A stretch of 64,000 bases of DNA from NCBI RefSeq assembly GCF_030581075.1, contig NZ_JAUQSW010000001.1:310001-374000 (forward strand), given 5' to 3'. Below the pieces are notes generated by a model. It saw only the letters and a list, made by a program, of their open reading frames with translations. It was not told where the DNA came from and ran no database searches. The position numbers were made by a program, and so were the translations under genes. The stretch's first letter is position 1; every line of letters begins with the position of its first letter. This document shows, piece after piece, positions 8,200 to 19,413 of this stretch. This DNA is from Hymenobacter cheonanensis (GTDB lineage: Bacteria > Bacteroidota > Bacteroidia > Cytophagales > Hymenobacteraceae).

Positions 8200-10314
8200 A
8201 TGCCCCTTCGCTACCCGCTGGCTACCCTGCTGCTGGTGCCCGCCCTGCGCCTGGCGGCCCAGCAGGCCCCTAGCCCCACCGATACCCTCAACGCCCATGC
8301 CCTGCCCGGCGCCACCGTGGTAGGCTACGGCCAGCGGCTGCCGCTGCGCCGCACGGCGGCCGGCGTAAGCGTGCTCGACAATACTATTATTCAGCGCTTT
8401 AATGAAAACTCGCTGGCCTCGGCCGTGAATACGCTGCCCGGCGTGCGGCTGGAGGAGCGGGCCACCGGCAGCTACCGCATCAGCGTGCGGGGCAGCACGT
8501 TGCGCTCGCCCTTCGGGGTGCGCAACGTGAAGCTGTACTACTTCGATATTCCCTTCACGGAAGCTAATGGCACGAGCCCGCTCAACATTCTGGACCCCGC
8601 GCAGCTAGGCCGCATCGAGGTGCTGAAGGGGCCGGCGGGCAGCGTGTACGGGGCGGGCACGGGCGGCGTGGTGCGCCTCGAAAACCGCCGGCCCGCGCCC
8701 GGCCAGGCCCGCGCCCAGGTGGGCTACTCGGTGGGCTCGTATGGGCTGCGGCGCTTTGTGGCCACGGCCGAGGCTAGCCAGGCCAACGGCGACTATTGGC
8801 GCGCGCAGTACGCTCACCAGCAGCTGCACGGCTACCGCCAGCAGAGCGCCCTGCGCCGCAACGTATTCGTACTAGATGGCCAAACCTCGCCCTCCGACCG
8901 CCAGACGCTGGCCGTGCACGCGCTCTACACCGACTTGTACTACCAGCTGCCGGGCGGCCTCACGCGGGCCCAGTACGAGCAGGACCCGCGCCAGGCACGG
9001 CCCGGCACGGCAGCCAGCCCCGGCACGGTGGCCCAGCAGGCCAGCTACGCTTCGCAAACCGGACTGCTGGGACTCACGCACGAATATCGGTTTTCGGATA
9101 AGTGGCGCACCGTGGCCACGGTGTATGGCCGCAGCACCCACGTAGCCACGCCCTACCTCGTGGACTGGGAGCGCGATGCCATCCTGGGCGGCGGCGGCCG
9201 GGCAGCGCTGCACTACCGGGGCACCGTGGCCGGGCGCCCGCTGCGGGTGCAGGGCGGCGGCGAGTTTCAGGCCTCGTTTACCGATTCGCGCAGCTACCTC
9301 AACGTGGGCGGCGCGCCCACCACGCTGCGCTACGACGATGAGATAACGACCCGCACGGGCTTCGTTTTTGCGCAGGCCGACTACGAGCTGCCGGCCGGCC
9401 TGCTGCTCACGGCGGGGGCTAGCTACAACCGCCTGCGCTACCAGATTGCGCGCATCTCGTCGGCCGCCGCCAACCCGGCGGGCTACGGCGTGGCGCGCGA
9501 TTTTCAGCCCCAGGTATCGCCCCGGCTGGCCTTGCTCAAAGAAATTTCCGCCAATGTCTCGGCCTACGCCAGCGTGAGCACCGGCTTCTCGCCGCCCACC
9601 GAGGCCGAGCTGCGGCCGTCGGATGGCACCATCAGCCAGGATTTGCAGGCCGAGCGCGGCACCAGCTACGAGGTGGGCAGCCGGGGCACGCTGCTGGGCG
9701 GCCGGCTCACGTTCGACGTGGCCGTGTTTGACCTGGAGCTGCGCAACACCATCGTGTCGCGCTCCGATGCGCAGGGCATCCAGCTTTTCGCCAATGCCGG
9801 CGACACCCACCAGCGCGGGGCCGAGGTGGCGGCCAGCGGCTACCTCTGGCAGCCCGCCGCGCCGGCCAACGCGGCTAGCCCGCCGGCGGGCCTGCGGGCC
9901 TGGGCCAGCTACGCCTATAATCGCTTCCGGTTTGGCAGCTACGAATCGGCCACCGGCCAGCAGTACGGCGGCAACCAGCTCACGGGCACGGCGCCGCACA
10001 CCCTTAGTGCAGGGCTCGATTTCAGCCAGCAGCTCGGGTTCTACTTCAGCCCTACCGTGGGGCACCAGGCCGCGCTCCCGCTCAACGATGCTAATACCGA
10101 CTACGCGACCGGCTACTGGGTGCTGGGCGGCCGGGCCGGCTGGCGCCGTACCCTGGCCGGGCGGCTCGAAGCCGACCTATACGGGGGCATCGAGAATGCC
10201 GCCGACCGCCGCTACAGCCTCGGCAACGATTTGAATGCCTTTGGCGGGCGCTACTTTCAGCCGGCACCGGGCCGCAACTACTACGCCGGGCTGCTGCTAG
10301 GCTGGCGCTGGTAG
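8200..10314 (+). CDS. TonB-dependent receptor (siderophore-receptor-like)
   Basis: A 704-residue protein with a signal peptide (1-20, LRLAAQQ). It lacks the CarboxypepD_reg domain. The plug is at about 45-165: SLASAVNTLPGVRLEERATG, ISVRGSTLRSPFGVRNVKLY, LGRIEVLKGPAGSVYGAGTG, GVVRLENRRP. The barrel covers 170-704, with the family signatures SPRLALLKEISANVSAYASV and FSPPTEAELRP, and ends with the aromatic GLLLGWRW needed for barrel assembly. The domain layout matches FecA/iron-siderophore-type receptors more than SusC-type ones. It probably imports a metal chelate across the outer membrane; the substrate is not determinable. It is followed by a repeat-rich convergent junction. Confidence 0.9.
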   Translation: MPLRYPLATLLLVPALRLAAQQAPSPTDTLNAHALPGATVVGYGQRLPLRRTAAGVSVLDNTIIQRFNENSLASAVNTLPGVRLEERATGSYRISVRGSTLRSPFGVRNVKLYYFDIPFTEANGTSPLNILDPAQLGRIEVLKGPAGSVYGAGTGGVVRLENRRPAPGQARAQVGYSVGSYGLRRFVATAEASQANGDYWRAQYAHQQLHGYRQQSALRRNVFVLDGQTSPSDRQTLAVHALYTDLYYQLPGGLTRAQYEQDPRQARPGTAASPGTVAQQASYASQTGLLGLTHEYRFSDKWRTVATVYGRSTHVATPYLVDWERDAILGGGGRAALHYRGTVAGRPLRVQGGGEFQASFTDSRSYLNVGGAPTTLRYDDEITTRTGFVFAQADYELPAGLLLTAGASYNRLRYQIARISSAAANPAGYGVARDFQPQVSPRLALLKEISANVSAYASVSTGFSPPTEAELRPSDGTISQDLQAERGTSYEVGSRGTLLGGRLTFDVAVFDLELRNTIVSRSDAQGIQLFANAGDTHQRGAEVAASGYLWQPAAPANAASPPAGLRAWASYAYNRFRFGSYESATGQQYGGNQLTGTAPHTLSAGLDFSQQLGFYFSPTVGHQAALPLNDANTDYATGYWVLGGRAGWRRTLAGRLEADLYGGIENAADRRYSLGNDLNAFGGRYFQPAPGRNYYAGLLLGWRW

Positions 10315-10317
10315 CCC

Positions 10318-10464
10318 GGAGGCAGGAAAAGGCACCTCCGGGATAGAAAGAGGTGGCTCGGAGATAGGAAAAGGTACCTCGAAGATAGAAAAAAGCAATT
10401 CGGAAGTACTTTTTAGTAGCTCTGAGCTGGCAAAAGGTACTTCCGAGCTAGTAAAAGGCACTTC
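10318..10464. repeat. Seven tandem degenerate 21-bp repeats
   Basis: Seven head-to-tail units of exactly 21 bp begin at 10318, 10339, 10360, 10381, 10402, 10423 and 10444, with a decayed eighth to about 10485. The consensus core is AAAAGGTACCTC. Unit 5 carries GTACTTTTT, the core in the opposite sense. The block starts 3 bp after the TonB receptor stop. Since 21 bp is two helical turns and seven codons, the minus strand reads as a 7-residue repeat (SEVPF-like), but there is no sign of a real gene. Confidence 0.8.
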
Positions 10465-10525
10465 GGGGGTAGCCGAAGTCGGTTGCACGTAAGTACGCCA
10501 GCTGGACGAACAAGCTTTTATCAGC

Positions 10526-10646
10526 CTTAGTGTAGAGCTTAGAGCGTGTTTGGATTTTCAATTTCCGGGTCATGCTTCGACAAGCTCAGCATGACAAAAA
10601 TCGTGTTTTTTACAATTCCCAAACACGCTCTTAGTGTAGAGCTTAG
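10526..10646. mobile_element. Small MITE-like element flanked by 17-bp direct repeats
   Basis: The sequence CTTAGTGTAGAGCTTAG occurs at 10526-10542 and again at 10630-10646. Between them lie 87 bp with inverted termini AGCGTGTTTGG (10543-10553) and CCAAACACGCT (10619-10629). Inside is a 27-bp imperfect palindrome (about 10569-10595) of the GTCATGC...GCATGAC type found elsewhere in this window. This looks like a non-autonomous element with a long target-site duplication. It lies in the convergent junction of two genes. Confidence 0.65.
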
Positions 10647-10667
10647 CCGCGTAAGCAAGTCTTTCCT

Positions 10668-12809
10668 CTACAGCGTAACGCCGATGCCCGGCCCAAAAAG
10701 CAAAAACGGCTGGCCTTTGGTGAGCAGGTAGCCGCCGCCCAGGTACAGCGGAAACGTGAGCCGCGCGCCGGTGCGCACCGGCACCACCGAGCCTAGTACC
10801 ACAATGCCCAGGTCGCGCTGCACATCGGTGTTGTTGGAGAGGTTAAAGGCATTCAGCGCCACGAAGCCGGCGCCGATGCGGTAGGGCCGCAGCCGGTTGA
10901 TGCGGTCGGGGGCGTAGAAGCTGAGCTGCGCCAGCGTGGCCAGGCTGATGCCGCCGAAGCTGTTGTAGGTCGATTCGCCGGCGTATTTGGTGAGCAGGCC
11001 GGCCGGGAAGCTCACGCTGATGTCGAAGTTGACGTGCCGCCGCAGCACCAGCTCTATCTGCTGCGAGTAGCCCTTGCTGCTGTATTGCCGGGCATCGTTG
11101 CGCACGGTGATGATGATGCGGTACCACGCGTCGAGGTCGTAGGTTTTGCGGCCCAGCAGGTTGTTGAGGCTGAAATTGCCCACCTGGCAGTCGTTGCCCT
11201 GGTAGTAGGCGTAGCGCGGCGAGGCCTCGCCGGGGCAGATAACGAGCTGGTCCACGGTGCGCTGGTCGATGAGGTTGCCCTTGTCGTCGACGGTGCGCAC
11301 GTCCATCGTCAGGTACTGGCGGCCGTAGAGGTTGCCGCTTTCATCAATGGCGTTGGCATTAAAGCTGAACACCACGTCGGGAATCGTTTTGTCGTAGAGA
11401 ATCGGGCCGTTGAGCTGCGTAATGGGGTGCGCGCCATCGCCGTAGTTCACCTGCACAAAGTTGAGTGGGTGGGGCCGCTGGGCCTCCTTCACGCTCAGGC
11501 CAAAGTCGGTGGGCGTACTGCCGTCGAAGATGGTAATGCGCTTGCGCACGCTGCTCAGCGGCAGCTGCACGCGGTAGATGAGCACCTTCTCGGAGCGCGT
11601 AGATGAGTCGGAAGGCACAATATTGGCGCCGTCGAAGTGGTAGCGGCCCTTCAGCAGCGACTCGCCTTCGAGGCGTACGTCCACGGTTTCGCCGGGGTTC
11701 ACGGTGGTGTTGGTGCCCCAGTCGCCGCCGCGGTGCAGCACGCTCAGGGTGGCAATGCGCGGCCGGGGCGTGATGTCGAAGTTGGTGATGTACTTGGCCA
11801 CGTCGCCATCCTTGATGAAGAGGTAGCCATCGGCCTGGCGGTGGGTGTTGTACACCCGCAGCTGGCACAGCACCCGGTCGTTGGAGAGGTAGCTACGGGT
11901 GTAAAGCTCGGCCACGAGCGCGCCGCCGGGCTCCTGCTGGGCTTCCACGCGGTAAGTGTGGTGCAGCTCGAAGTTGTGGCCATCATCGAGCACAAACTCG
12001 GTGCCCTGGCTGCGGCCGGCGTCGTCGTAGGTCACATCTTTGCGCTCGGCCGTGAGAAAGCGCAGGCGGCTGGCCCGCACCGAGAAGTCGAGGCGCAGCG
12101 GCGGCAGCTGGTAGGTGAGGCGGCCGGCCCCGTCGAGGTGCGGGCGCTCGGCCAGGGCGCGCACTATTACCGTGTGGGCCCCTAGCGTATTGGGCACGAG
12201 GTGCAGAAAGAGGCCATTCTTCTCCCGGGTCAGCTTGTAGTCGATGTCCTGATTTTTGGTCCATTCGTTGGGCACGCGCACGTTGGCCACGTTGTTGGTG
12301 CTCACTTCCAGCACTTTCTCCTCCCCGATAAACAGTTCGGGGCTAGCCAGGCGAGCATCGAGAGTAGTGCGCGTGAGGGGCAGCAGGCTCACAATCTGCT
12401 GGGCCCGCGCCGGCTGGCCGGCCGAGTCGGTGGCCGGCGCAAAGGCCAGCCGCACAAACGGCGCCCCGGTGAGGTTGCGAAAGTGCAGCATACCCCGGTA
12501 CTCGCCGCCAGGCCCGGCAATGAGCGAATCTTGCAGCACAAAATCGGGCGAGGGCAGCAGGCGCGGCGGGCGGCGGCCGGGCCTGGCGGGCACGAGGCGC
12601 AGCTCGGCTACCTGGTCGTCGTTGTGGTAATAAAAGTAGAGGCGAGGCTCGCCGGCCACGGTCAGCATTTGCTCGCCCAGGCTGTAGCGCACCGTGTCGA
12701 AGGTGAGTGAGAGGCTGCGCAGCAGCGGCGTAGCAGGGGCCGAGCCCTGCGCGTGGGCCACGCCGCTAAGGCAAAGCAGCAGGCAAAGCAGCCAGTATTT
12801 TTTTAGCAT
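10668..12809 (-). CDS. Large exported protein, probably outer-membrane associated, unknown function
   Basis: A 713-residue protein with a clear signal peptide (MLKKYWLLCLLLCLSGVAHA). Residues about 25-560 are beta-rich and look like several Ig-like or extracellular sandwich domains. The last 130 residues have alternating hydrophobic strands (ISLATLAQLSFYAP, YRIGAGFVALNAF, LGIVVLGSVVPV, LTFPLYLGGGYLL, LLFGPGIGVTL), typical of a small C-terminal beta-barrel or membrane sheet. I do not recognise the family. It may be an outer-membrane protein with a large periplasmic or surface domain. ATG 12809 is chosen because it starts the signal peptide; the frame extends 15 codons upstream. It is divergent from the next envelope protein. 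Confidence 0.8.
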   Translation of the reverse strand: MLKKYWLLCLLLCLSGVAHAQGSAPATPLLRSLSLTFDTVRYSLGEQMLTVAGEPRLYFYYHNDDQVAELRLVPARPGRRPPRLLPSPDFVLQDSLIAGPGGEYRGMLHFRNLTGAPFVRLAFAPATDSAGQPARAQQIVSLLPLTRTTLDARLASPELFIGEEKVLEVSTNNVANVRVPNEWTKNQDIDYKLTREKNGLFLHLVPNTLGAHTVIVRALAERPHLDGAGRLTYQLPPLRLDFSVRASRLRFLTAERKDVTYDDAGRSQGTEFVLDDGHNFELHHTYRVEAQQEPGGALVAELYTRSYLSNDRVLCQLRVYNTHRQADGYLFIKDGDVAKYITNFDITPRPRIATLSVLHRGGDWGTNTTVNPGETVDVRLEGESLLKGRYHFDGANIVPSDSSTRSEKVLIYRVQLPLSSVRKRITIFDGSTPTDFGLSVKEAQRPHPLNFVQVNYGDGAHPITQLNGPILYDKTIPDVVFSFNANAIDESGNLYGRQYLTMDVRTVDDKGNLIDQRTVDQLVICPGEASPRYAYYQGNDCQVGNFSLNNLLGRKTYDLDAWYRIIITVRNDARQYSSKGYSQQIELVLRRHVNFDISVSFPAGLLTKYAGESTYNSFGGISLATLAQLSFYAPDRINRLRPYRIGAGFVALNAFNLSNNTDVQRDLGIVVLGSVVPVRTGARLTFPLYLGGGYLLTKGQPFLLFGPGIGVTL

Positions 12810-12991
12810 AACGAAGCACGAGTATTGCGCAAAGGTCCGCCCCAGGTGGCCCACGGCCCAATACAGGGCGGTATTTTTTGAAGAAACCGCCGCGTGCGCG
12901 CCGGCTGCCTCAGCTTTGCGGCCCTCGTCACTAATTGTTCAGGTCGGGCCACCATCTTTGTTCGCCTTACCCTGCCGCTTACTCGCGCTTT

Positions 12992-13858
12992 ATGCCCCAA
13001 CTCGTTACGTACTGCTTCTTGCTTACTGCCTTGCTGGGGCTAGCCCCGGCGCTGGCGGCACCCGCCGCCCCCACCGACACCATAGCCACTGCGGCGGCGC
13101 CGGTGCCGCGCCTCACTATTGGCCTGGCCAGCGCCACGCGCACTACCTATTTGCAGCGGGCCCCCGCGCCCGCCGAGGACAAGGGCTATTTCGGCACCAC
13201 CCTCACCTACCAGGCTCCCCGGGGCTTCATCGGCTCGCTGTACCTCAACCACTCGTATAACTATCAGACGCTGAGCGAGCCGTTCATCAACTACGGCGAG
13301 CTGATGGCGGGCTGGCAGGCGGTGAGCAACTCCGATACTTACTGGACGGTGCAGTACGCGCGCCTTTTCGTGTACGGTGAGAGCGCGCTGGTGCAGTCGT
13401 CGCTGCGCAACGATATCAGCGCCAGCGTCACGCAGTTTTTCAGCTTCGCCACCGCCAGCCTCAGCGCCGATGTTTTTGTGGGCAGCACCCACGACGTGGT
13501 GCTGACCCTGGACCTGAGCCACCGCTTTCAGCTGCCGGTACTAGCCCACGATACCCTCTCGATAGAGCCCACCGTGGAGCTGGGCGCGGGCAGCCAGCAC
13601 TTCTACGCCGCCTCGCTCGCCACCACCTCGCGGGTGCGGACGAAAAAGCGCGGCGGCACCACCACGGTGGTGACCGAGCCGGCCACGCCGGCTTTCAGCA
13701 CGCTGGGCTACACACTGTCGGTGCCGGTTACGCTGGCGGCGGGGCGCTTTAGCGTGGCGGCCACCCCTAGCTACCTGCTGCCTTTGCACGTGCCAACGGG
13801 TGGCTACGACGCTTCTTTTTTTTACTTCACGCTGGGCGTGAGCCGCACTTTTTGGTAA
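12992..13858 (+). CDS. Predicted outer-membrane beta-barrel protein, unknown function
   Basis: A 288-residue protein with a signal peptide (MPQLVTYCFLLTALLGLAPA, cleavage after LAA). The mature part has repeated aromatic-flanked strands (FIGSLYLNHSYNYQ, YWTVQYARLFVYGE, FFSFATASLSADVFVG, YTLSVPVTLAAGRFSVA) and ends YFTLGVSRTFW, a terminal aromatic that fits barrel assembly. A basic loop (RTKKRGG, about residue 212) would be periplasmic or surface exposed. It is divergent from the 713-residue envelope protein 182 bp away, so both may share a control region. Confidence 0.75.
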   Translation: MPQLVTYCFLLTALLGLAPALAAPAAPTDTIATAAAPVPRLTIGLASATRTTYLQRAPAPAEDKGYFGTTLTYQAPRGFIGSLYLNHSYNYQTLSEPFINYGELMAGWQAVSNSDTYWTVQYARLFVYGESALVQSSLRNDISASVTQFFSFATASLSADVFVGSTHDVVLTLDLSHRFQLPVLAHDTLSIEPTVELGAGSQHFYAASLATTSRVRTKKRGGTTTVVTEPATPAFSTLGYTLSVPVTLAAGRFSVAATPSYLLPLHVPTGGYDASFFYFTLGVSRTFW

Positions 13859-13868
13859 GCAGCGCAGG

Positions 13869-14390
13869 CTAGGGCTGCGGCTGAGCGGGCGGCAAGGCCA
13901 GGTGCAGCTGCGCCACGGCTTGCGCCACCAGGGTTTCGGGCGGCGCATCGTCGGTGAGGCGCAGGCCGTAGGTGGGCTTTTCGAGAGTTGCCAGCTGCGA
14001 ATCCAGCATATTGGCCTTCATGTAGTGCCCCTGGCGCGCTTCGAGGCGGGCGCGCAGCACGGCGGGGTCGGTATCGAGAAACACCCAATCCAGCGGCAGG
14101 CTGGCCCCGGCCTGCAAGGTTTGGCGGTAGCTCTCCTTGAGGGCTGAGCAGGCTAGCACGGCGCCGCCGGCGGCTTCCCACTCCTGCATGTGGCCAGCCA
14201 GGGTGGCTAGCCAGCCAGCGCGGTCTTCGTCGGTGAGGGGGTGGCCGGCGGCCATCTTGGCCACATTGGCGGCCGGGTGAAAGTCGTCGCCGTCATAAAA
14301 CGGCCGGCCTATTTTCTGGGCCAGTAGCTGGCCCACCGTGGTTTTGCCGCTGCCCGATACGCCCATGACGACGATGTTTGCTTGTTTCAT
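13869..14390 (-). CDS. gntK: Gluconokinase
   Basis: A 173-residue kinase that phosphorylates D-gluconate to 6-phosphogluconate with ATP, feeding the pentose-phosphate or Entner-Doudoroff routes. The Walker A loop is GVSGSGKTT (10-18). Family motifs follow: DGDDFHPAANVAKMAAGHPL, TDEDRAGWL, ACSALKESYR and RQGHYMKANMLDSQLATLE. Length matches the GntK family. It is the most downstream of four leftward genes for sugar metabolism (cyclase, GH63-type glycosidase, SDR dehydrogenase upstream). A glucose dehydrogenase next to it could supply gluconate. Confidence 0.93.
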   Translation of the reverse strand: MKQANIVVMGVSGSGKTTVGQLLAQKIGRPFYDGDDFHPAANVAKMAAGHPLTDEDRAGWLATLAGHMQEWEAAGGAVLACSALKESYRQTLQAGASLPLDWVFLDTDPAVLRARLEARQGHYMKANMLDSQLATLEKPTYGLRLTDDAPPETLVAQAVAQLHLALPPAQPQP

Positions 14391-14464
14391 TTTCCTGCGC
14401 CGCTGCGCCCTGTATAATGGTAATCAGACTTTTCGCTTAGGAATCCACTAGGCTGCCCACCGGC

Positions 14465-15091
14465 TTACAAAGGCCGCAGCAGCACCCGCGCCGGGGCGCC
14501 GTCGCTGCCCACAATGCTGAGCGGCAGGCACAGCAGCTCATATTCGCCGGGCTCAATGTGCTGCAGGGATAGCCCCTCAATTACGCAAATGCCCGCGTCG
14601 AGCAGGGCGTGGTGGGCATCGGCCTTGCCTACCGAGAGGTAATCGACACCCACGCACACCACGCCCAGGTCGCGCAGGTAGCGGGCAGCATCGCTATCCA
14701 ACGCCACAAAATCGGGCTTGAAGGGCTCGGTGCTCCACTCGCTGCCCGAGATGCGGGTTTTAAATAAGAGCCGCGCACCCGGCTTAATGTCAAGGCCTTG
14801 CACCTCGGCCAGGCTGATGCTTTTGGGGTCGTGGATGGCTACCACCGTGGCGGGCCCTAGCAGGCGGCCCAGGTCGAGGGTGGTACTGTCGCCGCCATCG
14901 CTGCTGAAGTGCAGCGGCGCATCGACGTGGGTGCCGGTGTGGGCACTCAGGTGCAGCTCGGTTACGTTGGCGGCGTCGCCGCGGTCCTGGCTAAGGGTGC
15001 GGCCCACGGTCACGCCGAGGTTATCGGGCCAGTGCACCATCTGGTTGCGGATGGGCGTGGTGGCATCAAGCCAGGGAGCAGGTACGGGCAT
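14465..15091 (-). CDS. Cyclase family metal-dependent hydrolase (kynurenine formamidase-like)
   Basis: A 208-residue enzyme with the defining metal motif HTGTHVDAPLHF (residues 51-62; H51, H55, D57 and H61 are the expected ligand and catalytic positions). Other marks are FKPDFVALDSDAARYL and CVGVDYLSVGKADAHHALL, the second-half cyclase signature, and CVIEGLSLQHIEPGEYELLCLPL. Members hydrolyse N-formylkynurenine, isatin or other amide and lactone bonds. Without other tryptophan-catabolic genes nearby the substrate is open. Its place between gluconokinase and a glycosidase hints at sugar lactone chemistry, which is inference. Confidence 0.88.
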   Translation of the reverse strand: MPVPAPWLDATTPIRNQMVHWPDNLGVTVGRTLSQDRGDAANVTELHLSAHTGTHVDAPLHFSSDGGDSTTLDLGRLLGPATVVAIHDPKSISLAEVQGLDIKPGARLLFKTRISGSEWSTEPFKPDFVALDSDAARYLRDLGVVCVGVDYLSVGKADAHHALLDAGICVIEGLSLQHIEPGEYELLCLPLSIVGSDGAPARVLLRPL

Positions 15092-15149
15092 TTTTTTACG
15101 GAATAGTGAGCGGTGATAGAAGGCGTATGCCGGGGCCGGGGCCGGGATG

Positions 15150-17777
<2,628 letters not shown>

Positions 17778-17878
17778 TTGCTAGTGCTAAGAAATCAGGA
17801 AGGAGGAATAAAGAATTGATGCTGAGAAACCTGCGAAGCAATCCTTCATTCCTCATTCCCAACTCTCAGCTCATTCTC

Positions 17879-18694
17879 CTAGCCCCCATCGGCGAAGCCG
17901 GGATACAGAGTCATGCCGCCATCCATAAAAATGGTCTGGCCCGTTATGTAGTCGGCCTCATCGGAGGCTAGCCAGGCGGCCAGCTCGCCAATGTCGGCGG
18001 GGTCGCCCACGCGGTTGTACGGAATCAGCTCCAACAGCGCTTTTTCTTCCTCGGGCGTGTCGCGGGCCGAGAGGTTGATGGGCGTGGCAATGGCGCCGGG
18101 CGCAATGCTGTTGACCCGGATTTTGCGGGGCGCCAGCTCCTGGGCCGTGCTTTTCATAAGCTGCATGATGCCACCCTTGCTGCTGGCGTAGTTCACGTGG
18201 CCAGCCCACGGAATGACTTCGTGCACGCTGCTCATGCAGATAATTTTGCCGAGCGCCTTGCTTACTTCGGGCTGCGGGCCGCGCCGCACAAACTCGCGGG
18301 CGGCTTCGCGCACGCACAAGAACTGGCCGGTCAGGTTCACGTCAATCACCTTCTGCCACTGCGCCAGGGTCATGTCGAGAAAAGGCGAATCGACCTGAAT
18401 GCCGGCGTTCGACACCACAATGTGCAGGGTGCCAAATTTCTCGATGGCCTGCTTGAACATGGCCTGCACCTGGTCTTCCTGGCTCACGTCGGCCTTTATG
18501 ACGAGGGCCGTGCCGCCGGCATCGGTAATGACTTTGGCCGTGGCATTGGCCCCGTCGAGGTCATGGCCGTAGTTGACGACAACACCGGCGCCATAAGCGG
18601 CCAGCGCCACGGCCACGGCCGCCCCGATGCCGGAGCTAGCCCCCGTGACGAGGGCAAACTGCCCCGCCAGGCGGGGATGAGGATTTTGGGGCAT
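17879..18694 (-). CDS. SDR family oxidoreductase, glucose 1-dehydrogenase-like
   Basis: A 271-residue classical short-chain dehydrogenase. The cofactor loop is TGASSGIG (18-25), then NAG at 96-98, the catalytic serine in CMSSVHE (about 155) and YASSK (Y169, K173). The C-terminal IFMDGGMTLYPGF closely follows Bacillus-type glucose 1-dehydrogenase. That reaction oxidises beta-D-glucose to gluconolactone with NAD(P). Together with the glycosidase and gluconokinase downstream this gives a plausible glucose, gluconate, 6-phosphogluconate path. Substrate assignment within SDRs is uncertain. ATG 18694 is chosen; the frame runs 53 codons further upstream without family similarity. Confidence 0.87.
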   Translation of the reverse strand: MPQNPHPRLAGQFALVTGASSGIGAAVAVALAAYGAGVVVNYGHDLDGANATAKVITDAGGTALVIKADVSQEDQVQAMFKQAIEKFGTLHIVVSNAGIQVDSPFLDMTLAQWQKVIDVNLTGQFLCVREAAREFVRRGPQPEVSKALGKIICMSSVHEVIPWAGHVNYASSKGGIMQLMKSTAQELAPRKIRVNSIAPGAIATPINLSARDTPEEEKALLELIPYNRVGDPADIGELAAWLASDEADYITGQTIFMDGGMTLYPGFADGG

Positions 18695-18924
18695 GAAAAA
18701 AGATTGGGGGAAAGGGGAAAACCGCCGGCCCGGCCGCAGCCGGCTGGCTAGCTTAGGCTCAAAGACGCAGTTTGTGGGGCAGAGGTTTTGGCGCAGGGGC
18801 ACCTTCATGCGCCCCTCATGCAGCGGGCGGCCGTGTAAATTGGTATCGGGCACCTAATAGCGGCGCCTGGGCACCAGGGCTACGCTGCTGGTGTTAGGTG
18901 CAAGCTGCCGCGCGCCTTGGCCGG

Positions 18925-18932
18925 TACTTTTG
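18925..18932 (+). promoter_or_regulatory. Candidate Bacteroidota -7 box for the Spy-like gene
   Basis: TACTTTTG matches TAnnTTTG exactly, 51 bp upstream of the ATG at 18983. The -33 region has no good TTTG, so the call rests on the -7 element and position. Confidence 0.35.
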
Positions 18933-18982
18933 CGGCCGGGCCAGGTTTTCTACCCCTAGCCACCTTGGCAGCTGCTTTTAGT

Positions 18983-19357
18983 ATGCGTACTCACTTTTTG
19001 GCGCTGGCCTTGCTGGCGGCCACTCTCCTTTATACCGACCTGCGGGCGCAAGCCCTGCCCGAAGTGGTGGTGCTGGGCCGCGCGGGCAAGCGCACCGGCG
19101 TGCTGCGGCAACTCAACCTGAGCCCGGCGCAGGTGGCGCGCATCAACACGCTTATCGACGAGAACAAGGCCCTGCGCAAGCAGCGCCTCACCCACCGCCC
19201 CGACGAAACCGAGCACGCCCGCCGCCAGGCGCAGGAAGCCGATTTTGAAACCAAGCTCGGCGCCGTGCTCACCCCTAGCCAGCTTGACAAATACCAGGAG
19301 CTGCGCGGCCTCAAGCCCAGCCGCCCTTTGCCCGAAATGCGCGTGCCCGGCCAATAG
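18983..19357 (+). CDS. Spy/CpxP-like periplasmic helical protein
   Basis: A 124-residue secreted protein: signal peptide MRTHFLALALLAATLLYTDL with cleavage near LRAQA, then two copies of the LTxxQ-type pattern, LNLSPAQVARINTLIDENKA and VLTPSQLDKYQELRG, separated by a charged helix (RPDETEHARRQAQEADFE). Spy and CpxP relatives bind unfolded proteins or sense envelope stress in the periplasm. Such small helical proteins are often encoded beside two-component systems in Bacteroidota; here a LytTR/LytS pair converges on it (57 bp between ends). Confidence 0.75.
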   Translation: MRTHFLALALLAATLLYTDLRAQALPEVVVLGRAGKRTGVLRQLNLSPAQVARINTLIDENKALRKQRLTHRPDETEHARRQAQEADFETKLGAVLTPSQLDKYQELRGLKPSRPLPEMRVPGQ

Positions 19358-19413
19358 GTAGCAATGAGTGCTTTCTTTACTCGCTGATTGACGCCTAGTA
19401 CCTGTTTAGTAGC

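Noticed and set aside
10297..10488. Minus-strand frame with a 7-residue repeat (SEVPF-like)
   Set aside because: It is the translation of the 21-bp tandem array and overlaps the TonB receptor stop; no start signal or domain.
17778..17878. Imperfect inverted repeat around GAGGAAT/ATTCCTC between glycosidase and SDR genes
   Set aside because: Pairing is short and interrupted; not clearly a terminator.
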